Assembly (NCBI RefSeq): GCF_905220365.1
Contig: NC_061126.1
Location: 9,238,001 to 9,302,000, forward strand
DNA: 64,000 bases
Direction: 5' to 3'
DNA from: Vanessa cardui
Lineage: Eukaryota; Arthropoda; Insecta; Lepidoptera; Nymphalidae
Shown: positions 8,906 to 22,619 of the stretch, one piece after another
How positions within the stretch are numbered: the stretch's first letter is position 1
Layout: each line of letters starts with the position of its first letter
The notes under the pieces: model-generated
Databases searched by the model: none
Told to the model about the DNA's origin: nothing
What the model saw: the letters and a program-made list of their open reading frames with translations, nothing else
Program-made: the position numbers and the translations under genes

Positions 8906-11900
8906 CTTTGATCGATTCTTTTTATCGTTGAATAAAAATGTCATACATGTTCTCATAAAAAGTTTATTACATTCGAGAAATACTTATCGGCAATAGTACT
9001 ATTAGCATGATGTATTGTTTCGTTACAAATTTTAAACGATTCTAGTAGCAAAAATTGTTTTTATTTTTTATTTCAATCATACCCATTAGTCGATATCGAT
9101 GTTATAATTCAGCACTATTTGTAGGAAGCAAGTGGACAGATGCGACTCAAAGCCAGCAGTTTGCACAATTTGGAAGGGTCCAATTGCACTCTCAGAGGGA
9201 GACCTATGAATTTTCACTGCTATACCCTCCGTCGTACACATCTGTCGCTATCAACTGTGGATTAGATACAAACGTCATTAATTGATTTTTACGAAAGGGT
9301 TAGGGACACTCTTAAATCCGATACACATGTCGTATTAGAAACAAGTTATTAATTTTTGCTAACATCGAAATAGAGTAAAGAAATCTTAAACTATTGTTTT
9401 CACTATTACGTGTTTACGAGTGCAGTAATATAAGAATATATAGCAAAGGCCGTCGTAAGCCACGACGTCAGCACTTGTATAATGCAATTAATGCAGTTAC
9501 GCATGTTTGTGTTCTCGAAGTGACAGCGAGAGTTGCACTTGTATGGATTTTGAAGCTGATTCAGTAAACTTCCTCGATACCAGTAAATTGTGTAACACGC
9601 GTTCTGATTGCTAAACTAGTACATAATCGTTACATTATTTTTCAATTGTGTTAAAGGGATACATGTATATATAGAAAGTATTACTAGTAACTAATACTTA
9701 TCGTTAGTCTTACAAAATGGCAACACTATGGTAAACACAATTTTTTTTTTATTTAATTAGATTTATAAATTCAATTATTATAAGTTTCAAATACAAAATA
9801 TATTTACATATATTGAATAATTTTTGCGCCTACTATTGTAGTATAGTTTATCTTTTATACCTAAACTTTGTACTTAATAAACCTATAACATGACTGACAA
9901 TAAAAAACCTAAGATCATAGAATTTTTTGAAACGAATTCCTTATAGGTAGGACGTGTGATGTTCGCCTAGAACATTAAAAAAATATTTTCAGACAGTTTT
10001 TCGATGGAATCTCCCATCGGGTATTCTGGTAGTCATGTAAATAATTTTTATTTCAATTAGACACAGATAAGATGAAAAACCATGTAAAAAAACTAACCTA
10101 ACCTAACGTTTTATTTTATATTGTTTTAGTATCTAATACGTATATAAAATATTCATAAAGTACCAGTTCATATTTTATTTTAAATATGGCTAGGTCAATG
10201 CAATGTAAGCGTAGTAAAATTTAGTCTAGAGTTTTAATATTACATACTTAAGTAATTCCAGGTATTAATTTTTTTACACCTGTCTATAGAAAGCCGTGAG
10301 AGACAGATCAACCCTACATTATAAGTTACACAGGTGTAAAATCATTTCGAACCACGCCTTACCCTTGCAAGGGCAGGGTTTTTATTTTCTTTTTCGAATT
10401 ATATAATTAGATTTTATCTCAGACAGAATTGTGTGATAAGTTTTTATATATTAATTAAATAAAAAATATTTTAATATTATGTTATAATCTATTTTTATTA
10501 CATACTAAAAACATGTTTTATTTTGTATGATTGTAATAAAATTAGGTATTAGGACAGTATACTGGTGCAAAATATCTTTGCTAGCATAACAATTCAATTC
10601 CGTATAAAGTAAATAGTTAGTATATTTTGTAACGAAGTTACTCTGTTAAATGCCTGTTATAAGAAAGAAAGAAAGCATATCAACATTTATTATGTCAGAA
10701 TCAATGCTCGCAATGTTGTATAAACTCGCGGGGCAGTTATTTGGTCTCGTCTTGTCGATTAACCCTGTGACATCGCATTCTCTCTCTTCAACAAACGTAA
10801 AAATTGTATAGCTATCTCTTTCATTCTATCGTGGCTTCCTATTCAACACACCCCGCTCGTTGCGCACACGCAATATTAACATCCTTATTATTACAGCAAT
10901 ATTGGTAGTGATGCAACTATTATGTCAGGCTGATTTATTCGGTTAATTTTACAATTATATTGAACCGTGAATTTAATTTATTTTTTTTTATGTTTAATTC
11001 ATTGTATTGAGTCATGTTTGTTATATATTGAGTCAAAAATGCTAATATACTTTTCATACGGATATTAGATTTAGGTATTTTTATATATAATTATTTTGGT
11101 ATTTGTGTGAAAACAAATTTTAAAAATAAAACGTTTATCAAAAAGCGAAAAGGAACAATAAATAAGGATTTCCTTTAGATGAAATTACCTAGTTGTTATT
11201 TGATATCTATCTATCTTGTCCTCAATTATGCGAGGCGATAGAAACATATTTTACAAACATAAAATATATAATGTGCACATACGGACGCACGTATATATGG
11301 TAACCCTAAATTTAACTTTTAATAATGATAAATTTAATAAGAATGTCTAAATGTAAACTCTCGTTATATCGATTACTAATACCTAAATAAAACTCTGTTT
11401 TTTATTTAGTAAGCGCAAGATGTTTGTTTTGTTCAATTCAGTGATAAAAAAGTTAACTCGTTTCACTTTTTCGTCATTAATACTGTTCAAGTTACGCGGG
11501 AATAGACAAAGCAATTAAATTTAAATTAGGAATGATTAGACGAGACTACTCATTAAGAGTAACGTGATGCAGGCCAATAACATGTGTTTTTTTAAATACT
11601 TTAAGTGTCATTTCCGGTTAGTCTCAAAATTTTGTTACTTCATCCAAACAGATCTTTTTAACACTAACTATCATTTGTATTATGGCCTACTTTATAATCA
11701 CTACAATTTATTAAACATTAATACTGAGTGTTACAAAGGTTATTTATACACGTTAAAGTTATTACAGAAAATAAATAAAAAAGTTCTGCAAAACGAAATG
11801 CAGTTATTGCTTACTTAGCAAAATTAACTATCTTTGGTTTAGATCTTATTGACACCAATAATTACATTCTTAAGTTGTTTCTAAAGGGAATGGTTTATTC

Positions 11901-11956
11901 GGTTTATAATTCGTTGGTAATGAATGTAAAATAATTTAGTAGACTGACTAGCAAAT
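8906..11956. other. Non-coding stretch
   Basis: AT-rich with scattered chance ORFs (for example 9055-9285 and 11564-11818). It holds an ETS-like GAGGAAGT on the minus strand at 9568-9575, a short (CTAAC)3 run near 10095-10110, an inverted-repeat element at 10272-10341, and a (GAAA)n microsatellite near 10660-10675. I see no gene. Confidence 0.5.
10272..10373. repeat. Inverted-repeat element (MITE-like) plus adjacent palindrome
   Basis: TTTTACACCTGT (10272-10283) is matched exactly in reverse by ACAGGTGTAAAA (10330-10341) around a 46-base loop. Twenty bases further is the perfect palindrome CCCTTGCAAGGG (10362-10373). This looks like a small foldback element; no family is recognised. Confidence 0.45.
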
Positions 11957-12115
11957 GGGCCACCCGATGCCACCACTGCTTAGATATTCGTGCTGTAAAA
12001 AACATTAATCATTCCTCACAAAACCAATGCTGTGCCAAACAAAGGAACAAAATTGTATATCCCTCGCGCCTGTGGAATACACCAATACTAAGTACTGCTG
12101 TTATGCGATAGAATA
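11957..12115 (-). repeat. Decayed copy of the window-start repeat family
   Basis: Segments reading like 'gggccacccgatg', 'gcgcctgtggaatacac' and 'aatactaagtactgctgtt' occur in the same order as in the lepidopteran repeat partly seen at 1-52 and 31842-32100. The copy is strongly diverged. Confidence 0.45.
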
Positions 12116-12399
12116 TATCGAATGATTTTAGTTACTTAGTTTATTACTATGCAGCCCTAAAAACGGAAGGAAGACAATGTTTATTTACAAAAACAGTTTA
12201 ATAAAAGATGGAAATTTTAAGATATTACGGAACGTTAAAAAAAACTTAGAAAAGTAGTAAAGTAATTACTTAAAAACTTTTGCTTGTGTAAAGAGTGAAA
12301 CACATTTTGTCCAGATATGACAAAGAATGACATCGTGAATACATGTCACATCACCCGTAAAACCCCAGCTTTGTCCTAAGTGTGAAAGGGTTCACTCAT

Positions 12400-13790
12400 T
12401 AGGAAGATTGCGAGGGCGCGGAGCGATGCGAACATTGTCTATTGCTATACCAACGTTGATACATTGTTCCTGGCTGCCACCTCAATGTTGCTAGTATACA
12501 TTATACGTTGCTTATACTCAGGAAGTATACATTTTTCCAGCAAAGATATGAGAGTCGGCACAAAGCAAATGCATTCGGGTTAAATAAGAGTCTAACCGGG
12601 AAATGGAGGATAAACGCGGCCATTACTGAGATTACACCATATTATATTCATATCTTTAGCGTCTGTATCTGTTTAGCGTATATTTTGAATGATGATTTTC
12701 ATGTGCTGATTTACATCAACATTATGAAACTTCAATAATATATTTAAGTAAAAATAATATTTAGATTTGAACGTGAACAAGACATTCGTAGACAATGTCG
12801 AAATATTGAGCTCCACCGAACAAAAATAAAAAACATGGTAAATATCCCGCAATTTATAACTTTAATAATAAAAATAAACATGTTAATTTAAAATCTTATA
12901 TTGAATAAATATTGTTTAATTCTTAATAAAGTTGTAATGATATCATCTTAAAATTGAAACTCCTTTGCCTCTCGCTTCTAATACATTAAAATATATTACG
13001 TCTATGTTTTATGTAATAAAGTATTCGATTACATTGCTCGTAACGAAATAAGCAAATTATATAAACAAATACCTCCTAAGTGCAGATAGATCGCCTCAGC
13101 TATGTTGACCTTTTGTACAGATCCCTAGATAAAAATAGAACCTAAGTGTTTTATTCCGTGAAATGTACCTATCAACAGAGAATTCCGCAATTTTATTCAG
13201 ACTCGTTTAGCTGTTTAAATTATACAGTGATTGTATAAACAAATTTAGTTTAAAATAAGAAAGATTAACGTTTATGATTTTTATTTTTACTTTACATTCT
13301 GCATATATTTGTACGGGTATTTAAAAAATATGCAACTCATCAAAAATATATAGCGTTCGAAGTCTTCGCTCACCTTGCGTTTAATATTTGGCGTACCTAC
13401 ACAAGAATAATGACAAATTGCGTGACAATTTCCGTGGTTTTTGTCGTGTTCCTCATTACGTAAAATTTTGTGACACTGAGCTTGAAACACATGGTTTTAT
13501 TATTTTAATTACTCTCCGCAAATATTTATTAAAATTTACTTAATTTTATAACGTTTACTAATGTAGTAAATGATGATAATTATTGTTGTTTATACTTAAG
13601 TTATTTGCAAATATGTAACTATATGTTTGAATATTATTGTTTTAATATGTTTGTATTAAATTAAAGTGCACATTCAATTCTTAAGAATGTGAGGTATTGT
13701 TCTACATACAATATCTGGTTAATGAAAGGATAATAAATACATACATACGAGTTATTCGTTATGATTAATACATAGGTACAAAGTGTGGTC
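12400..13790. other. Non-coding stretch with one ETS site
   Basis: A GC-rich patch lies near 12405-12480, followed by CAGGAAGT at 12519-12526. A 67-codon minus-strand ORF (13287-13490) and a 76-codon plus ORF (12508-12738) show no recognisable domain and lie in AT-rich DNA. Confidence 0.4.
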
Positions 13791-13794
13791 TTTG

Positions 13795-13945
13795 CCTAAG
13801 CGCTGGCGCTTGTGTTGAGACATGGTAAGACGGCATCGAGCAGGAAGTAAAGTAGGAAAACGCTCTAGCGTCATTCAAGGTCGACGACGAGCTCCATCCA
13901 TCCACTTCGTATGTCATTACACGGTGCGCCTAGCTGACTCGTTAT
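13795..13945. promoter_or_regulatory. GC-rich islet with CAGGAAGT
   Basis: This is a sharp GC increase over AT-rich flanks. It contains CAGGAAGT at 13841-13848 and a TCAAGGTCG nuclear-receptor half-site-like word near 13876. No ORF of note. Candidate enhancer. Confidence 0.4.
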
Positions 13946-14424
13946 AAGTAAAACCATTGTTTCAGCAAACATTAATATACATTAATAATTACTTCGTGAC
14001 TTTTCATTGATTTTATATTACTTAAGAATTATTTTTATAAATTTAATTATTTAAAAGTTTGAATATGTTACCACAAAACAGTTAGTGAGTATTGATCTTT
14101 TTCTTTATCTATTATTTGATGAATCAGTTCCAAGAAGCATTCGCTTTGTATAAGTCTCGCAGTAGTGGGTGTATTTTTTGCTTTAATCAATTACAACGGC
14201 CAGCCCACTTATAAACTTCTGCAATGTATACCTACTTTGCATTGGGTACACTGATCTTTCATGGATATTTCGACTATTGATAAAGCTCTTCTCATAATAA
14301 GTGTGCAATCCGCACGCTGATTCTATTGAGTGCAGGTAACGTTTGTGGAGTACAATAGAATGAATTTCATTCGGGCTAAAATATTAACTTTCACACAAAG
14401 GGAAACATTATATATCCAGTATGG

Positions 14425-14585
14425 AGTTCTTCACTTCCGAACAATAGATTGAATGGGAAACGAAGTGGTAAACAGTGGTTCCTTTACAGACTCAGCCTCA
14501 GTGCGAGGTGGCCATTGTGCTTTGTACCCGTAGCGCTACGAGACGCACTTTTTGAGCTCCCAGCTATTTGTGGAGGGAATGCACT
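14425..14585. promoter_or_regulatory. Islet with ETS site and 12-bp palindrome
   Basis: CGGAAGT lies on the minus strand at 14433-14439. The perfect palindrome CGTAGCGCTACG lies at 14529-14540 in a GC-rich stretch. It may be regulatory; no gene is recognised. Confidence 0.4.
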
Positions 14586-17500
14586 TTTCATAAAGAACAT
14601 ACGCATTCTGTATATTTAGTATGATATATCGTAACAGATAATCATATCTCAGAATCAAAAAGCTATAAATAACTTAAGTTCTGAACACCATTTAAACAAT
14701 TTACCTCGAGTCAATGAAGTAACTATTTGAAGTTTTTTTTTTAATATCGTAAATAAAACTTTTAATTCAACAGTAAAAAATTAACTGCCAGCGTAATAAA
14801 TTTTAATTATTGATATTATTGCTAATATTTAAAATAATATGTATAATGCACGATATTTAAGAAAATTAAAATTAATATAAATCAATAATCTTCGTAAATA
14901 TATTATGTTATAATTTTTTTACCTTATAATAATAAGAAGGCTTAATATTACTTATGCTACTTCATTATTAAACCTTCGTAGAAAAGTACTAAATAAGATT
15001 TAATAGGATAGAATCATTCACATTTACGAACCACGAAAAGAGGAAATAAAAGGTTCAAGTACTTCATTATATTGTAACACAAAAGCTTACCAATGAAATG
15101 GTGCCTCGGAGTTCTTGCGCACATTGTCATCTATGTGCTTCGCGCCGGCGCTACTTTTATGTGAAATGTAAAGAGGCTTAAAATAGCCTTTTCAAAAGCT
15201 AAATCCTAGGCATTATTCCGTTTCTTATGCTTATTTTAAAGGTTTGAAAACATTGTTATCGTTATGTATTATTAGAAAATATCGCATTTTACAGTTAAAG
15301 AAGTCATGTTATTGTATGATTTTCATTTTTATCATGATCCATATTTTTACATTACGTATTCAGTGTTTTAGGGTTGCTATAGTACCTATTACTATTTTAG
15401 TAGAAATAGATCTTACGTTATGTGCAATGTATTTAGTTAAAAATATTCTAAGAGTTAATAATAACAGTTACCCAATCAGATCCACGCTCATTTCATCATG
15501 CTCATCTTTATGGGTCTACTTTTGCCGACATATTGTCTGCTCGCTTCACCTCATCCCAAAGGATTCGTGATCGTTATAATTCCGGAGAACATTTCCATAA
15601 AAATCATTCTCGATCGTTATCTTGTGAACAGGTCGGATTCTTTTTTTTTCCAAGTGCATCATTTATTATCTTTAAGGGTACAAAAAAACGAGGGTCTAAA
15701 ACGCCGCGTAGTCCCTTCTAAGAATATTCTTCGGATTTGTTTGACAATCGTCCGTGAGATATAGAGCGGCTAGTTGACAGCGTAGTTCGACGAATCCGGA
15801 CGTCCACTTTAGTTTGCACCAAAGCGGGAACAAAGACGTGTAAAATCACAATATCATTGATTATTCATAAAGTTATCACAACTGGCGCTAAGTAAGATTG
15901 TGCGAACTGATAGCGTTAGAAACATTTCTTCAAATCTGTTACAAATAAGATACCAGTTATAGATAAGAATCATTTTTAAACAGATAAGTTGTGGTTATAA
16001 TTAAAATCAATTTATTTTTTAGTATTCATTACCACTTCGTAAAAAAAGAATGTTAAAGCCTTATCTAAAGTGTGTTCTGTTTTATAATACATAGCTGTCC
16101 CCTTATCTTTATACTACTAGTATTATCGTTCACATTAAAAAGTATTATGTTGACAACAATAGTATTTGGTATCCCGTACGTAACTGTGCTTTATCTCGGA
16201 TTATTTCTTTCACAATTTTATCGTGAAATTAATAAAAGGATTTTAAGTAGAGCCTTTGCTCTGCGCCTGCTTATGCTGTATTTTAGTTTGATGAAGGCTT
16301 TGATAATGTGATGGTTCATGGCGCTTCAAAGGTTTACTGTCATCTTTGTGCAATTTCCCACAGGGTATCAAAAGTAAATACCTTCTTTTGAAACAAGACA
16401 CAATGGCGGGGCAAGAGTCAGGTAAAGCGCCTCACGCTGCGGGAGTCCGTTGCAGAAGTTTTATATTTCCGCTTCTTTGTCATGTCTGTAACCAATTAAT
16501 AATTTCCCTAGCTGACCGAAGTCATTGTCGCGTCACCTCCCCGGCTCTTCGCTCCATGCTGTCTGTGACGATTGACTCGAGCGATTGTTCATTTTTATGG
16601 ACTCCTATTCGCTTTATTTTTGAATGACGTGCAAGTTTATTGATTACCTGCACTCTTAATAATAAGTCTATTTAATTACGGGCCTTTGCTTGTGTAAAGT
16701 TAGTTGATATTCTTTTGTTATTTATATTTTTTTGCGTCTTTTTTTTCTATTAAGACATTAAGACAACGATTTCCTCATTAAGGATAAAGTAAGAAAAACT
16801 CAATACTTATGTATGTACGTTCACAAATGTATAAATATTTATGTACTAATAGCATCTTTTGTCTTTTTTGTTCATCTGATTGTCCGCGTGTTGAGGCGTC
16901 TCGGTATTTCCTGTTCGCAAAATTAAATTCAAATATATGCATACTTTTTGTCGACCAGTTTACGACCAAGAGAATGTCGGCTCGGTAAAACGTGTGTGTA
17001 AACATACTGGTTTTCTGGTTATTAATAATATTTAACAAAACTGCCATTTAAAAGATGGCAATTAAAATAATAATACCGATACTAAATTATATGTTCGTCT
17101 TAATGTTACATATTTAATTTTGTTGAACAAATCATGTATATACTCGTAAAGAGCCAGACAGCCGAAGACGTCACTGTACAAATACAAACATAAAAGAGTA
17201 CACGAGACACGTTGGTATGTAAAAGTCTGCCAAATAGCCATGTGGACTGCTGCTCCACACATCAGCTATCAAAGCGTGGGCGAACTTCCTGGCGCGACAA
17301 TACGCCGACACGCCCGATGGCGACTTGTTCTGCTGTTCCGAAAGTAATCTGATAAAGCGCGGGTAACAATTCGCATTAACGCTTCCGTAAAATATTCAAA
17401 ATAACTATATTTAGTTCCCGATTTTGTAATACGATTAATTTTAAAATAGTAATTCAAATGTTGGCACCGTCTATTAAAGATTGTTATATATAGCACCCTG

Positions 17501-18640
17501 CATTACATGAATATAAAGGATACAGTAAGATGAAATCCCTCTTATGTAAACAGTTAAATTTGCTATGTATCATATCAGATCGTAATGGATTAGGAGCATA
17601 GTGATATTATTACGTAAAATAATATATAGCTCTATCTTTAATAAAGAGGTAGGATTAACAACATATGGAGTTATATGGATTTAAAATATAAAATATATTT
17701 TTATTATTGAAAAAGAAAATATATGTATATATTCCAAGCTTAGAGGCTTAAGATTAAAATAATTTGTAAACATATAAAAAAACAGGTACGTTTTTACACT
17801 TTGCTATCGCATTTTGGCGACACCAAATGCGAACGCTTGCCTTATAATATATACTTATTTAAAAGAAATACAGAAAAAAATCACCAAATGTTTTCCTTCT
17901 GTAGGAAATAATATAAACATATTAATTTTAGCGAATTATTTGACACCGAAATAGAGTTGAAGGTTTATCTTACAAAGCATAAAGTCGCAATTATCAAGTA
18001 TTAATTACAATTACCAATTTATTTAAATTATTCACAGATAAAACGATATCTCTTCCGTTTCAATTTCCTAAAGTCATTATGATATGTGAGCGTATAAACA
18101 ATTTATGTAATCCGCGTAATCACGTGTACGATATCCCGTTCGTCAGTGCAGACAAAATTAGTTGTTATCACTACCGAGAAATGTGACTTATGGATTATGA
18201 TTTTTACTGCAAGATATTGTTTTGTATAAAAATAATATAAAACGTAAGTTACCGTAACGTAGGTATCAATCAGTACAGTCAGTACATAGTTGCCTAGGCA
18301 TTTTGGTATGATTTTTATGCATTAATACATCTTAATCGTTTTTTTTAATTTATTTTAAGAGCTTAGTCACCAATATTAATCAACTTTAGTTGGGATGATA
18401 TACCATTGCTACATATGTATATATTTCTAGTATCAAAAGAACGTTTTCATTTCTAAATCAAAGACAGCTTTATTATAATGATATATATGTAATTATTTTG
18501 TATCTAATGACACGTTATTGTAATAAATCGTTATTTATCCATTCCGTGTTGTTTGTTGTTGACTTTGTACGAGCTCGTTTGGATAGGTAACTAACTACAG
18601 CTAATTAATTAAATATTCCACCGATACTGTGTTACAGCGT
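14586..18640. other. Non-coding stretch
   Basis: Mostly AT-rich. A more complex patch at 16340-16620 has a Su(H)-type TTCCCACA (16355-16362) and an AATGGCGG word near 16403. The islet near 17279-17345 holds CAGGAAGT on the minus strand (17284-17291). Several overlapping short ORFs in different frames at 15244-15764 argue against coding. Confidence 0.45.
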
Positions 18641-18690
18641 GCAAGGTGAGTGAGCCAGTGTAGTGATTGGCATAGGGATACAATATTGTT
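18641..18690 (+). repeat. Decayed fragment of the window-start repeat family
   Basis: The word GGTGAGTGAGCCAGTG (18645-18660) is the same segment seen in reverse at the window start, followed by diverged sequence in the expected order. Confidence 0.45.
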
Positions 18691-19434
18691 GCTAGTATTA
18701 GTTAATATATTTCCTATTGGGAATACTTATAGGTGTCTAATAGTTGGATGGCCAATTGCTATTCTTTATTTCATAAAGGGAATTTTATGCTTCTTATAAC
18801 ACTCTCATTAGCCAGACAGTTGATCATAAATAGTTATTCTCAGGACATACATCTCTAGATTTAACATTTTATTATTTGTAATGTTACCATTATTTGATTA
18901 CAGTATATTTCCTACAATAAATGTATGTAATTACCCGTTCCACTCACCCAGATAGATCAGGGACTGTGCATGACCGCGACTTCACGGAATGCTACCCGTC
19001 TTCCAGCCCGATAGATAAGTGTCACCACGCCTTAACGGGCCGACTTGCACTCTACTTGTACTTTTAATTACTGTACCCAGTATTGTTATAAATTATACCG
19101 TTTATTCATGTCATTTTCTACATTTGCGGCACTTACAGATGTTTGCTCTAGACAGGAGCGTATCAAATGTGTCTTTAACGCGTCTCGATCGAAAGACACA
19201 TCAACCGCAAAGCACAAGTATTACACTTTTACTTTAAATTATGAAATTTGATGAGTGACTTGTAAAGGATTATTTTTTAAATTATGTTATATAGAACTAT
19301 AACTTCGGACATTATGTAGGATTAAGTTAGAAGTAAAGTAAGCAGAACATAATGAGCAAACTTTTAATGCCTTCCCTCTGTCACCATTTCATATAGCACG
19401 GTGTGAAACACGACTTGAGTGACAGTTAGCGTTT

Positions 19435-19575
19435 TTCTCAGCGTTTAGTACGTTGCATCGGATCCGGGTCAGCGCGTCACGTAACGGGCTCGCTGATAAC
19501 GGGAGGCCTAGGTCGTAGCGGGATGAGCTACGCGGAAGTGGGATTGCGGACGACTAAAGCTTGGCCCTCAAAGCT
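19435..19575. promoter_or_regulatory. GC-rich islet with CGGAAGT
   Basis: A CpG-rich stretch in AT-rich surroundings contains CGCGGAAGTG at 19531-19540. No ORF of note. Candidate enhancer or non-coding promoter. Confidence 0.45.
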
Positions 19576-20644
19576 GTTCGCCGACATTTCTTAAGACTAA
19601 TCGTTGATTAATTCTCGGAATCGTGAGCTTACTTAGTTGCGACTAAAGTGCCGTTGTTTATGTTATTGATATTATTTAAGAGGAAAGTTGTTGTTTACTA
19701 TTTATTGATACAAGTAAATGCAATGATATGACCCTGATTGTCGTCCAATAATATACATAGTATGTATTTAAGTCATTTACTGTAATAAATAAAGAGTGAG
19801 TAAATCGAGTATTTAATTGGAATATCAAACGTTTAACACTGTTTATTTTGACATAAATGTATAACTAAATTAGAGAACAAAGTGGGAAATAATTTCCCCT
19901 GGAATGATTAACATAAATTTAAATTAGTAGTAATAATATACGTGAAGGAAGAAGCCTGAATTTGTCTTCGTTAATTTTTTATCACGACAGTCACCAATTT
20001 TCATATCAATTATGAGTTAAGAGTTTTTGGTAAAAAACTAAGAACTCATTTAAATAATTTCAACCATACAAACAATTTTCAAAAACACGGTAACATTTAT
20101 ATTACAAATATTTTGTTATTTATCAATCCAACACCCAAACCAGTTACGAATTTTCAATTTATTCAACTCATAAGCAGAATTCTTGTACTCTACAAATGTT
20201 ATTCCGTCAGATTAAATTTAGCACCGGCTTAGTATCAAAATATTATTTTAATAAGCCTTAAATATAAATAATAGTGCATTATGAAAAACAAAACTGCCGT
20301 TAATTTTTCACACAGTTGCTGTGACTATACCGTAATAGATTGTCTGACTTTTCTGAAGACATTTCTGGAAGTTGTTTGAAAGAAATGTAAATCACATTTC
20401 TATACAACAATGTAATTATACAAGAACATAAACTTCTCTTGTGTTATGTCAATGGTCTAAATTTAAAACATGTGAAAAAGCAGAGCTATTTTTATCTTAT
20501 AAATACGACTATAAAACTAATGTACCTACTGTGTGTATAATCTAGACCAAGATGTTATTTTGTACAGAGATTCATAAGGAGGAAAACTGTTAAGAGAAGA
20601 TTTTTCAAACTCCTAGTTTTGTATGGAAATTTCTAATGTTGAAA

Positions 20645-20806
20645 ATAAATAACATCGTGAGGAAACCTGCATGTGTCTAATTTCATCGAAATTCTGCCAC
20701 TTGTGCATTCCACCAAGCCGCATTGGAACAGCGTGGTGGAATATGTTGCAAACCCTCTCCTTAATGAAAGAGGAGACCTTATGCAGTGGGAGATTTACAG
20801 GCTGTT
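20645..20806 (+). mobile_element. 3' portion of a tRNA-derived SINE (decayed)
   Basis: The order of segments (catcgtgaggaaacctgcatg, ttcatcgaaattctgcca, cattggaacagcgtggtgg, then tttacaggctgtt) matches the full copy at 40171-40510. The tRNA-like head is missing. Confidence 0.65.
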
Positions 20807-21299
20807 ACTTATAATTATGGTGTAGGTAAAATGGTAATGCGCTTTCGAAAATTCAGTCGTTTAATTCGGTAATATCATTGTATATGCTAGAAATATACAA
20901 ATCGGTGTTTAGATTTCTCTATATCAGTAATTCTTTACATAATCTTAAGAAGCTCTATATTTGTTGATGGGTGAAATTATTTAAACACTGAAGTTGTGTT
21001 TGTGTTTAATATTCTACTTAAATTATGTATGTATTTGTAAAACTAGTGAACTAGGTTAAGGATTTTCAATTTATAAATAAATCACATACAACAATATTTT
21101 ATAATGTATAGTTACAAATTAAAGAAAAAAAACTATATTTTTTAGATTTCAGCAAAATGAGAATATAGGAATATCAATATTTATATAACGTACCATACAA
21201 ACAGAATCTTAAAAAAAGAGATATTTTCAATGATTAAAACAGCAATTGAGTTGAGAGTTTAGACCTGCTATTTAAATGGTCATAATGAAACGGTTTATA

Positions 21300-21405
21300 G
21301 TAGCTGTGAGGCGATGTGGCGAGGCACCGCCGGCGCGACGGGCTAAAGAAAGCAAGTTCACTGCCACGGCCGGTGCGACAACCTTGCCGCTACCTTCGCC
21401 TCTAT
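21300..21405. promoter_or_regulatory. GC-rich islet with internal duplication
   Basis: Two related 15-base words, CACCGCCGGCGCGAC and CACGGCCGGTGCGAC, occur as a direct repeat about 50 bases apart in an islet that also has GAGGCGA near one end and TCGCCTC near the other. Nothing coding is seen. Confidence 0.35.
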
Positions 21406-21409
21406 CACT

Positions 21410-22615
21410 ATTAACATTAATCTAGTGCCAAATGACATTCATACTTATGCATGCGCTGGGCTCTCGAAAAGAGATTTGAATTATATTTTGCATAAATTCG
21501 AGTCGGACGCAATGCGTTATGCTAGAAATATTAACGTATTAATTGTAGCCGTTAAATCAATTATTGAATTGATAAAATTAAGTTGGAATCGGATCGAGAT
21601 CTATTTTGATTGTTATCGAATCAGAAATTAAATTGGGATACATTTCTATAGTTTATCTTACCAGAGTCCAGAATTATTTTTACATTAGATTCTCAAGCTC
21701 TGGCAACGAGTGAGTGTAATTTGCATGTGTTATCGTACAAAGAATTACTAATCTTGTACTGTATAATTCTAAACTTTGCCCCGCCTATCCTGCGTCATGC
21801 GCGTAGACTAGACACGTGATAAAAGGTAAAAAGTTGTTTTATCTAAAAATATATGAATCTGGTCGAGAATACGATCAGCGTGTATTAGCGAGTTTGAATT
21901 CAAAGTGAGATCACCTCGTAAGTATGTGAAAGAGTCTTAATATCGTATTGTATTGAGTTATTATTATCGCCTACTATAACATATATATTTTAAAACAATT
22001 TTTCAAATGAATGCCTTATGTGTAAAAAAATAATATTCCTTATGTATTTTTCTTTATACTTACCTAATTCATATTTGTATCCATAATCCATATATAAACA
22101 TAATAACTAAGCGAATAATACATTAAGATGTTATGTTACCCGTATAATTGTGTAAAAGTTATTCAAATAAATACTTAGAAATCTCAAATTATCAATAATT
22201 TTTATTTGCTATGTGTACAATTTATATTATTTAATATCAATGATGCTTAATTATTAGTATACAGTTATTATTACGGTAAAAATATTAGAAATAAAAAATT
22301 GAATATTTAATCCTTTTGAAAGATTATTTATTTACGTCTTTCTTTAATATGTTCCTTTCGAAGACATGTTTATTACAACCTTAAACATTACAAGATTTAT
22401 TTTACAATCTTGTTTTTCCTTAGTAATTAATAGTAGGTAACAAATCGGTAATGTGTGTCTGTGAAACTCACAGACTTGGACATTTCAAATCAACAACGAA
22501 ACCTTGAGTTTATGCCAGACAGTGAATTCCAAACCGTTTCGATTCGTGGATAGCTATGTATTGCGTAAAAAGCTGAATCACGGAACAGAAATGTTATGAG
22601 CAAGCCAGAATCTAC
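21410..22615. other. Non-coding AT-rich stretch
   Basis: Contains a 68-codon plus ORF (21425-21631) with no recognised domain and long A/T runs. No repeat family or binding-site cluster stands out. Confidence 0.4.
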
Positions 22616-22619
22616 TGCC

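Noticed and set aside
10095..10110. Interstitial telomeric repeat (CTAAC)3, the insect TTAGG type
   Set aside because: Only three units; runs like this occur by chance and are common in AT-rich genomes.
15244..15764. Overlapping plus-strand ORFs of up to 108 codons
   Set aside because: Three frames are open at once, no domain is recognisable and composition is hydrophobic and AT-driven.
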